Source: Gnetum montanum | Lineage: Eukaryota; Streptophyta; Gnetopsida; Gnetales; Gnetaceae | Direction: 5' to 3' | Assembly (NCBI GenBank): GCA_015680685.1 | Contig: MNCI01001825.1 | Coordinates: 428,765 to 492,764 of the forward strand | Length of the DNA stretch: 64,000 nt | Shown: one piece after another, positions 22,981-64,000 of the stretch | How positions within the stretch are numbered: the first letter of the stretch is position 1 | Layout: each line of letters begins with the position of its first letter | Notes under the pieces: generated by a model | Told to the model about the DNA's origin: nothing | Seen by the model: only the letters and a program-made list of their open reading frames with translations | Databases searched by the model: none | Program-made: the position numbers and the translations under genes

Positions 22981-25900
22981 ATGAAGGTGTTTAGCTAGAA
23001 TTGCAGGGGACAGGGTACCCCCTACAAAAGAAATACCCTGCGCAGAATTGTCCGGGATGAAGATTGTGATATTGTTTGTCTCCAGGAGACCAAGTCGCAG
23101 GCAACGAAGTCGCACTTCCTCCAATGGGAAGGCTGATCCACCCACGCGCACCCCTGCTTGGGTCGAGTCGGTGGACTCGCCATTCTGGCCCGCTACACCA
23201 TGAATCTCATGGACGCATCGCAGTGGGCCATCACCGTCCAACTCCCTTCGCAAGGGGTCTGGCTGACTAATTTTTACGACACTTAGAGTTGGGGGGAGCA
23301 GTTGCACGAGTTGACCCGGGTGGCGACACTGGTCCCAGAACATCGATCGTGGATCGTGGTGGGGGACTTCAACCAACGCCTCCACCCTTGGGAGAAGTCT
23401 GGGGGGGCTACCCCCCCTCCACAAGGGGTGTCAGAATTCCAGAATTTTCTGGCAACCTTCTCCCTGATAGATCTGCCCATCGAGAATTGCCGTTTCACGT
23501 GGAGTAATCGAAGGAAGGGCCCGGACCGTGTCCTCACTCGGATTGATCGGGTTTGCGTTGGCATTGATCTTCTACTCCATTCCTCCATCCATGTGTCGGG
23601 GCAGGAAAGGGTGGCTTCAGATCACTGTTCGCTGGCCTGTTTGATCGGGTCGGATAAACCCAAGGCCCCACGATTGTTTCGTTTCAAAGCTGCTTGGTTA
23701 GCCAAGCCGTGGCTGAGGCCGTTGGTGGAGGAGATCTGGGCAGACTACTGGCCCGACCAGGGGGACCCACGGAACTTCCTTAAGGAAGCCTTGCTTCGAC
23801 TGAAGTGGGCCATCAAGGCCCTACCAGTGGATGCAAAGTTCTCCTTTCGAATAAGCCTGCGGACGCTCCGTGGTCAGCTTGGCCAGATCCAGGCCCGACA
23901 AAAAGCAGGAGAGGACCTGCACGCAGAGGAGCAGCACACATTGCGTCAGCTTTTGTCCCTTGACTTGGAAGAGGAGACATACTGGCGACAACGTTCCTAC
24001 ATCCGCTGGATCAGGGAGGGGGATAGGCAGACCAGATTCTTTTTTGCCATGGCCAAAACCTGTGGGGGCTGTCATCCACGTTGTCTTCGCAACCAGGATG
24101 GAGAGACTACTGATGATCCATAGCGAATTGCGCATGAGCTGACGCAATACTGGGGCGGAATCTGGGCCAAGCGCCCCACCAGGCCAATCTCGATTCCTGT
24201 GCAGCGAGTGTTGACCGAGCACGACAACGTTCGGCTGCTGACCCCTTTCTCTTGGCAGGAGCTCACGGCTACGATCAATAGCATGCCAAGGGGAAAAGCA
24301 CCTGGTCCTAATGGCTGGAGCCTTGATTTTTTAAAAACATTTCTAGATATTGTGAAACCCAATATGCTAGATGTGTTCAATCTCATGCTGGCCAGGAGAC
24401 AAGTTCGGAGGAAACTCAATTGCTCCTGCATTGTGTGCATTCCGAAGCAGTCTGACGCACACCGCCCGGAACACTTCTACCCCATCGGGGTATGCAATGT
24501 ACTCATCTGGATCTTCTCTAAGCTGCTGGTGCATCGGCTTGTACCGCTCATGCCCAGGCTTGTGGGGATCAACCAGGCGGGGTTCGTTCAAGGGCAGGCC
24601 ATTCAGGACCAGATCCTCCTCTTGCAAGAGGTGATTTATTCGCTTCGAAATTCGGGCTTCCTCAGACTTTGCCTCAAGCTTGATATCTCTAAGGCTTACG
24701 ACACGCTCAGCTGAGAGGCATTGCAGTCCATTATGTACCTGAAGGGGTTTGATCTGCAGTTCATCCGACTTTGCATTCACATGCAGTCATTGACCGGTTT
24801 CTCCTTTGATGTGGGGGGGCGGTTATGGGGCCTCTCCTCCCTTGGGCGGGGGTTGAGGCAAGGGGACCCACTCTCGCCCCTCCTCTTCATCATCGCCATG
24901 GACTTAACGTAGCACTACTGCAGCACATTGGGGGTGGACGGTTTGAACATTGCCGGAGTAGCATGTCGGGCCGAGCACTATGCAGACGATATGATGTTGC
25001 TTAGTAGGGCGACGATCCCGCAGGCACGGTGCATCAACATTGCTTTGTCCCGCCTGGCGGCTGAATTGGGGCTAGAAATCAATAGAACCAAATCCGCAAC
25101 CCACTTTATTAATGTGGATGAACAAGTTAAAAATCGGGTGACACAAGTCTTGAATATCTTGCCAGGGGCATACAGTGACACATATTTGGGCATCCCCCTC
25201 TTCAGGTGGGGACGGACCACGACGTGGGGCCTGCTGCTAGAAAAAATCGAAAGAAAAATGAGCCATTGGACGAATAGATTCCTTAGCCGCAAAGGTCACC
25301 TGCTTGTGGCCACTGGAATCCTCATGGCAATCGCTCGTTTTGTGGTTGCCGTGGCCACCCCCCCAAACGCGGTCATCAATGCAGTTAACACACTGATCCG
25401 TAGCTTCGTTTGGGAGGGGGCAAGGGGGGGCACAAAATCCATTTGGTCCGTTGGGAGCGTGTGGCGTGCCCCCGAAGCGCGGGTGGCTTGGGCATCATGT
25501 CATTCGAGGACGAGTTGATGATGGGACAGCAACAGTTAGTGCTCTGATTTTCATGCCCGCATAGAGAACCGATCCCATGGATCCGCATCATGAATGCCAA
25601 ATATCTGCATTGGGATTCAGGAGCACGGGATTCTAGGCCTTGGCAGGCGCTGTGCCGACATGCTCGTGTGATGCAGACCTCGGGCTGGGGGGGCCTCGAG
25701 CCACAGGCCCTTCTGACGGCCAAATACCCCCAACTGGACTATTGGTTGAGGATCTAGCAGGGGCGGCTGCCCGAAAAAATAAAAATTTTCCTGTGGCTAC
25801 ACAAGAACGATGCGCTGCCCGTACGGGCCCTGCTGTGGTGGCGCGAAATTCTAAACAGTGATACGTGTCCTACATGCGGCGCTGCTACTGAAACGGTGCA

Positions 25901-26420
25901 ACACTTCGTGGCTGAGTGCCCTTGCATGCACGCCATGTGATGCACGGCGGCAATGCCCCCCCCCCCTCCGAGGCGCCTCACGGGTGACTCTCAGGCCACG
26001 CTACTTTTATGGGTAGCGTGGAAGGCATGGAATAACGTAGTTTTCCGATAGCAGCAGCGCCCACCTCCGCAGTGGCTAGTCTCCCAGGCTTTCATCGCGT
26101 GGAAGGAAATCGAGGTGACGATGAGAATCACGCCCACTTTCGAACTGGACTACGTTGCCTTCCAGGAGGACGAGGCGCTTTGGCAGATGGTGGCCCAGTG
26201 CGGCTGGTCTAACCCTCTACAGCGGCTGGTCGGGGATCCAGATCTGGCAGACGACGCGTTTTTCTCCAACTGGGTCAACGACCATACCTTCTTCCGCGGG
26301 CATGAAATCTGGATTATAGAATCTTCGATTACCAGCTGTCTGGGGGCCCTGATCGCTGGAGAGATCATTTTGCCCTCCACCCGCGGCCTCCAGGATGCTG
26401 AAATGTTCTTTGATGGCCCC
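22981..26420 (+). pseudogene. LINE B ORF2: endonuclease, reverse transcriptase, zf-RVT (few stops)
   Basis: The endonuclease opens MKVFS-stop-NCRGQGTPYKRNT and includes WIVVGDFNQRL, TWSNRRKGPDRV and SDHCSLACL near 23,340-23,640. The RT has the GKAPGPNGWSLDF block near 24,295-24,330, a YADDMMLLSRAT catalytic box near 24,980-25,010 and an FVWEGARGG thumb-end motif near 25,410. The zf-RVT knuckle TCPTCGAATETVQHF-VAEC lies near 25,867-25,925. Beyond it is a conserved stretch (EDEALWQMVAQCGWSNPLQRL, FFSNWVNDHTFFRG). Single stops interrupt the frame at several places, so this copy is dead but well preserved. Confidence 0.85.
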
Positions 26421-26639
26421 GTCCCTTGAACTAGGAGCCGACAAGTGCCCAGATCTTCCCTGTCGCGCCTCTGGGCCCAGGGCGCAGATCTGGTGGACCG
26501 ATTCTTCGTCCAGTCTAGCAACGCCTCCAAGTTGCAAGGCCTACACTTCGCCTTCCTGCGCTGTCTCAAGTTGGGTAGCTAGGTCAACCTCCCTCGCTTC
26601 TTTAAGGAGGCCCTTAAGCTCAAGCGTTGCAACCGCCAC

Positions 26640-26880
26640 TCTGGTTTAATTCTGGCGCTCTGGCAGGGGGTGGAGGGGGGGCAACCCCCCCTTGTCCTCT
26701 GCCCCCCCCATGGGGGGTCTCTCCAGAGTGCCCCCCCTCGACTAGGCCACAAGCTACGGCGATGCTCAGGTGGGTGGGTGATTGGCCCCGGTGGGGTTCC
26801 TCCGTCACACGGGGTCGAAGGACCCCACGGGAGCAACGCTCCCCCGAACGCCCTGACAAACTGACTTCCCCCCCCTCCCT
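26640..26880 (+). repeat. G/C homopolymer-rich stretch within LINE B
   Basis: Alternating runs of six to eight G or C (around 26,665-26,740 and 26,868-26,880) can pair with each other and contain several G-tracts suited to quadruplex formation. The same region in LINE C has comparable runs. A change of reading frame between the upstream conserved block and the coil falls here, so frames are likely to slip at these runs. Confidence 0.6.
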
Positions 26881-26885
26881 GGAGG

Positions 26886-27467
26886 AACTGGAATGAGGAG
26901 CTTCGGCAGGCCACGCAAAGGGCGGCGGACGAAGTCCGAGAAGAATGGGAAGCCAAATGGAATGAAGCCCTCACGCAGGCCCAGGCCGACATTGAAGCCC
27001 AGGTCACTGAGCGTGAGCAGAAACAGGTTAAGCAGCAGGAGCTCATGGCTGACGCTGCCAAGGCCCACCTCATTGACGAAATCAGGGTCCAAGTTCAGGA
27101 AGAGTTAACCCAAGAAGAGGAGGCCCAGAGACGACGTGAGCAAGCGGAGCAAGAGCGGCTCCAAGAGGAGGAAGACCAGTGATAGAGGTAGCTTGACTGC
27201 GCCCACAGGCATAATGCTCGACAATGGCTATGGGAGGGGCGATGCCCATACCATATTCTTGGCATCAATTGTGAGAGCTCCTAGGCGGAACTTAGACGAC
27301 ACATCCGCAGAACCTCAGCGCACTACCACCCTGATGCAGGAGCTTCGCAGGAGGACAGGAGTAGACAAGAGTCGACCATGCAGGGTATCCAATTTCATGG
27401 ACACGGAGGATCATCGAAACACTTTGGATATCCTCCACGAGTTGGAGCACCCCAACTGCACCCGCGC
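26886..27467 (+). pseudogene. LINE B ORF2 tail: charged coiled coil plus J-domain-like segment
   Basis: One frame, broken only by stops, starts NWNEELRQATQRAADEV and runs through a Glu/Gln/Arg/Ala-rich heptad-like coil to EEAQRRREQAEQERLQEEED (about 27,180). It then continues AHRHNARQWLWEGRCPYHILG and INCESS-stop-AELRRHIRRTSA, with HYHPD at 27321-27335, then GASQEDRSR. The layout matches the J-domain: helix I, ILGI, basic helix II, HPD loop, helix III. LINE C supplies the uninterrupted equivalent. J-domains stimulate Hsp70 ATPase. The assignment is inference from motif order, not from a search. Confidence 0.6.
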
Positions 27468-27619
27468 NNNNNNNNNNNNNNNNNNNNNNNNNNNNNNNNN
27501 NNNNNNNNNNNNNNNNNNNNNNNNNNNNNNNNNNNNNNNNNNNNNNNNNNNNNNNNNNNNNNNNNNNNNNNNNNNNNNNNNNNNNNNNNNNNNNNNNNNN
27601 NNNNNNNNNNNNNNNNNNN
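27468..27619. other. Assembly gap of 152 N
   Basis: Undetermined bases interrupt the 3' end of LINE B between the J-like segment and the 3' UTR. Translations that cross this run are meaningless. Confidence 0.99.
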
Positions 27620-27737
27620 CTCGGAGGGGCCATTCTTGATGGCCCACCGCTTGTAATCTCTTGTAACATACTTTGAGTTCTTGATTAATATTATCCCGAC
27701 TACTTTCTCAAAAAAGAAAAAGAAAAAAAAAGGCATG

Positions 27738-28567
27738 TTTAATTAGCCAAATATGTAATGTTGAATCTTTGTATGTTACCCTTAAAATTAAAAGATTCTT
27801 TAGATTTGTGGAAGTAAATTCATAGATGTATGAGTGATTTGAATGATTTACTTTTTAAAAGGTCCTAAAACATTTCACATGGAAAGGTGTCATCTTTATT
27901 AATCCAAGAACCTAAAGATTCAATATACATGTAGATACAAGCACCGACGGATTTAGAAGTGCAAACAATGAGGTGTTTGTTTACCAATAAGTCTTAGGTT
28001 AGTAACCCTAGGTCCCATGATTGATTCTTGTAGGCAACACTAAGTTATAAATTTAAAAAAAAAAATTATAAAAGGAATTCTAAAACTAGTTCAAAAAATA
28101 TATATAAAAAGAAACTAAAAATCATTTTCAAAATGAATGCATTGCCAATTACACTGGAACACAAATTGTGGTTGATTGTGGTTTTTTTCCTACCTCCATT
28201 TGTACCATAGATCACAACAAAGTATAATGCATTAGATACCTTATTTGCACGTCATTTTTATTTTACGAGTGCTTTAAGCCCATGTTTAAACTTACTTTTA
28301 TATTCTTTTCAGTCGTCAAAAGCCAATAAACAGATGAACAAAAATAATAAAAAATAAAGGCATGCTCAACGTAAAATGCTTACATTGTTATAATTTTCAC
28401 TCATATTAATCTGTCCATGTGCATATCCACCTAGTTTTAGTATCTTCATGTAGTTAATTTCCATACATTCAAGGATGGCTAACTTTAGTAGCAACTTTAC
28501 AAATTGAAGTACAGCAAAATAAAAAAACGTTAAACCTCAATGGACGTTGAGTTGGAAATAACATCAT
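27738..28567. other. 3' flank of the minus-strand multi-exon gene
   Basis: AT-rich sequence immediately downstream (minus strand) of the gene's stop at 28,568. An AATAAA hexamer on the minus strand near 28,257-28,262 could be its polyadenylation signal. The stretch also contains a SINE copy at about 27,963-28,110. Confidence 0.4.
27963..28110 (+). repeat. tRNA-derived SINE, family 1, copy 1
   Basis: It begins AACAATGAGGTGT, contains a degraded A/B-box head ending in a GATTGATTCTTGTAGGCAAC-type string, then an A-rich middle, and ends GGAATTCTAAAACTAGTTC. The layout and 3' end match the better preserved copy at 44,758-44,930. Confidence 0.55.
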
Positions 28568-61494
<32,927 letters not shown>

Positions 61495-61835
61495 CTGTAA
61501 AGATGATGATTTAAAAATACTAACATCATACAGTAACATACATATTTGAACAAAACAATGGAAAAAAATTAACATCCTTGACTCCAAATTTTCAATCCGA
61601 CACCCTTTTCAAATACACTTTGTAGGATGGCTTGCAATGCTTTACTGCCAGGAAAAATGTAAGATGTATATATTCATGATGGTTGGCAGCAAACCTTTTC
61701 TTTCACACTCCTAGGACCAAAACTGGGATATACAGAATCCCTTCACAATCTCAAGGCAAATGATTTATGACACCCATCAAATGAGAGAAATGTCATTTAC
61801 GGGCAAAGGGAAATACCTCTATTTTGATTGTACAT
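61495..61835. other. Intron upstream of the first visible exon, nothing recognised
   Basis: AT-rich sequence where a further upstream exon might have been expected; none could be supported. Confidence 0.35.
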
Positions 61836-61839
61836 ATCC

Positions 61840-62884
61840 AGAAAACTGTTAGGGATGTAGACACCGTATTCCTGACCCATCATGTTACAAAGGAGAGAGT
61901 TTGGGGAGCCATCCAACCCATAAGAGATAATAAAGTCCCAGGACCAGAGGGATGATGGTGGAATTCTTAAGAGGTTCTGTCAGGATTATGGGCAAAATCT
62001 AACATATGCTCTGCCGTAATGCTCAGTAGGGAGGAAGTCAAAAAGGATATTAACAGTATGCATATTGTTCTTGTGTCCAAAAAGCCAAAAAGCCACCGGC
62101 CTAAGGACTTCAAACACATTAAAGTATGTTACGTTATCCTCTGGATTATTTCAAAGATCTGTATAAATCATCTTACCCCATATTTCCTAGAGTTGTCTCT
62201 TCAAACCAGGCCAGTTTCATCAGAAACAGGTACATCCAAGATCAGACCATTCTGCTTCATGAACTCATGCATTATTGTCATAAATTTCAGTTCCAATGAT
62301 GTTTCTTAAACTGGATATTGTTAAAGCATATAACACTGTGAGCTACAATACCCTACAACAAACAATGCTTCAGAAAGATCTTCCATAACCATTTTGGACA
62401 GCTATTTCATGGTATCCAGTAAACTGCAAGTTTTCCAATCAATATCAATGGTACATCATGTGAATTCTTCTCATCCACACAAAAGGGACACTCTCTTCCC
62501 CTACCTATTCATCATCACCATGCATAAAGTAAGTACTCCTTAGGAAACAAGGAGTACAATTCATTTCTGTGGGCCTAATATAATGTCTCATTAGCCATCA
62601 TGCTGATGATAACATGATTATCACCAAGGAGATCTCATCAAATGCCACTGCTATCAAGAGAGGCCTAGATGCTCTGTCACAACAATTTGGACTTGCTATA
62701 AATGAACAAAAATCCATTGTTCATTTCATTCACAGTTCTTCCAGAAGAACCAATATTCTCTAGCTCCTCAACGTGATTGTGCACTCCTAACAATATTTAT
62801 CTATGGCCTCTAATATACTTAGGTTGGAATCTTGGACTGAATGTCCTTTGTCAAGCAAACCCAAATGCATTCTTGCTTTCTTAA
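61840..62884 (+). mobile_element. L1-type LINE RT fragment
   Basis: RT remnants in broken frames are RDNKVPGPEG (near 61,927), VLVSKKPKSHRPKDFKHIKV (near 62,068-62,130) and the catalytic box as HADDNMII near 62,600-62,622, followed by ALSQQFGLAINEQKSIVHFI. The amino-terminal endonuclease and 3' end are missing. It abuts the poly-T of LINE D, which probably inserted into it. Confidence 0.65.
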
Positions 62885-64000
62885 TTTTTTTTTTTTTTGA
62901 AAAATTATAGTACAAGAGTATACAGTTCAAGGGTCATCAGAGATGGCCCACAGAAAAGAGAAAGGAGGGGGTGGAAAGCCCAATGCAAAAACACCGGCAC
63001 CCCAACTCGACAAAACTTTGCACCCGGGGGGGGCGCACCCACACCAAATGACAAAGAAAAAGGGGGCAAAAAATCTCCTTATCGGCGGCGGGGGAGGGGC
63101 CCTTAGGGGCGAGTCGGCAAATGACGACAGGCGCAGTGCGGACGTTCAAGTTCATGGAGCAGGTCCAAGGTGTTGCGATGCTCCTCGGTATCCATGAAGT
63201 TTGCCGCCTATTGGATACCTTGCATAGCAGACTCCCGCCTGCTCCGGTCCGCTCGTGAATCCCCCACGTCCGGATGATAATGCGCTAAGGTTCATCGGAT
63301 ATGTCTCCGGAGCTACCCCCAGGAGCTCTCACAGCTGATGCCCAAGATGAGGTATGGGCATCGNAGCTCATGTTGTCGTATCTGCTCTTGTTCGCGCTCG
63401 TGGAACTGGGCTTCTCGCTCTTTCCATTTTACCTCCCATTCCCGCCGCTCCGCCTCCCGCGCAACAGTAGCGACTCATTGTTCAGCTTGTTGCAGCTCCT
63501 CAGCCCAGTTNGTCAAGCTGGCTTTGTCTCTACTCCTCCTCCTCCTATAAGCGCTCCTGCTCCGCCCTTTCCACCTCCTCTTGAGCTCTACAGGCTACGT
63601 CCTCCTGTCTCAATTCCTCCCGCACCTAGGCCCGGATCTCGTCAACGAGCTGGGCTCGAGCAGCCTCCACCATGAGCTCATGTTGTCGTATCTGCTCTTG
63701 TTCGCGCTCGTGGAACTGGGCTTCTCGCTCTTTCCATTTTACCTCCCATTCCCGCCGCTCCGCCTCCCGCGCAACAGTAGCGACTCATTGTTCAGCTTGT
63801 TGCAGCTCCTCAGCCCAGTTGGAGCGGTCGCTGGGGGGTCTAGCAAGGGGGGAGCCGTCCTGGTAGCAGGGAGGCATGGGCCTCGTTGGGAACGACATCC
63901 CCAAGCGAAGGTTGTTGTTGGCAGAGTCCAGCGAGTCTCCTAGTTGGGCGAGGCTGGGGGGCAGGGGGGCAGCAAGTGTGACCCCCCGGGGGGGGAGAGG
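62885..64000 (-). mobile_element. LINE D: 3' end of a J-tail LINE, running off the window
   Basis: A poly-T at 62,885-62,898 (poly-A of the minus-strand element) begins the copy. On the minus strand it reads RCPYLILGISCESSWG, LRRHIR, HYHPDVGDSRADRSRRESAM, QGIQ, AANFMDTEEHRNTLDLLHEL near 63,365-63,150, and a coil (REAERREWEVKWKEREAQFH, ELMVEAARAQLVDEIRA) near 63,820-63,600. HPD is intact (codons 63276-63268). Stops are present. Two single Ns (63,364 and 63,511) bracket a duplicated piece of the coil. Confidence 0.8.
63365..63510 (-). repeat. 146-bp exact-looking duplication of 63,673-63,819 bounded by Ns
   Basis: The block starting AGCTCATGTTGTCGTATCTG and ending CTCAGCCCAGTT is repeated later without visible change. 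With an N at each end, it is best read as an unmerged contig overlap rather than a real repeat. Confidence 0.85.

Larger units (their letters stand above)
22889..27737 (+). mobile_element. LINE B: GC-rich L1-type element, 5'-truncated, with coiled-coil and J-like 3' region
   Basis: A GC-rich island in AT-rich DNA, starting inside the linker before the endonuclease and ending in an A-rich tail (about 27,710-27,731). The string AGGCATG occurs at 22889-22895 and 27731-27737, a short candidate target duplication. Domain order is endonuclease, reverse transcriptase, zf-RVT, a conserved region ending in KLKRC-HSGLIL, a G/C-homopolymer stretch, a charged coiled coil, and a J-domain-like segment. A 152-base N gap (27,468-27,619) removes the last codons and part of the 3' UTR. 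The element shares its 3' half with LINEs C and D, not with LINE A. Confidence 0.9.

Noticed and set aside
27136-27639. Plus-strand open frame of 167 codons crossing the N gap
   Set aside because: It is frame-shifted relative to the coil-J reading of LINE B and consists partly of N codons.
63365-63510. Duplicated coiled-coil module as a real feature of LINE D
   Set aside because: The copy is exact and bounded by single Ns, the same signature as other suspected join artefacts in the window.

Overview
The window is nuclear DNA of a seed plant, most likely a gymnosperm such as a conifer. The basis is an AT-rich background, two plant genes with multi-kilobase introns, very low gene density, and layered, decayed non-LTR and LTR retrotransposons. 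The species cannot be named from sequence alone.

Two protein-coding genes are supported, both on the minus strand. Nonsense-mediated decay factor SMG8 (18,224 down to 841) is complete in four exons. It encodes about 1,252 residues and has a 13-kb third intron that holds a full-length L1-type LINE (LINE A) with a perfect 15-bp target-site duplication. The second gene (61,494 down to 28,568) is 5'-incomplete and was rebuilt from eight small exons of 42 to 157 bp whose phases all agree. It encodes a conserved-looking, strand-rich protein, possibly an outer-membrane beta-barrel, that I cannot name. Its introns (up to 11 and 15 kb between some exons) carry most of the transposons.

Mobile elements in order: a MITE candidate (2.06-2.68 kb); LINE A (4.8-10.7 kb); LTR-like pieces at 11.8-13.2 and 20-21 kb; GC-rich LINE B (22.9-27.7 kb, with a 152-N gap); a head-to-head pair of Merlin/IS1016-type DNA transposons (about 30-33.3 kb); two RTE-type LINE 3' ends (33.7-34.6 and 35.6-36.2 kb); a degenerate L1, LINE E (about 36.2-43.6 kb), interrupted by a probable solo LTR; tRNA-derived SINEs; an internally deleted Ty1-copia element with both LTRs (53.47-55.15 kb) invaded by LINE C (55.15-58.67 kb, minus); a Ty1-copia gag-protease-integrase fragment (58.7-60.3 kb); a LINE RT fragment (61.8-62.9 kb); and LINE D (62.9-64 kb, minus, running off the window).

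The two most unusual observations are as follows. (1) LINEs B, C and D, one GC-rich subfamily, share an ORF2 tail of a charged coiled coil followed by a segment that reads as a DnaJ-type J-domain, with HPD intact in two of the three copies. LINE A lacks it. (2) A Merlin-type transposase, with zinc ribbon and D-D-E signature, is present as two inverted copies inside a plant intron and makes a foldback with arms of about 1.4-1.6 kb.

A caution about the assembly: single N characters at 37,618, 56,702, 58,721, 63,364 and 63,511 sit beside near-exact local duplications, so those duplications are probably unmerged contig ends rather than biology.
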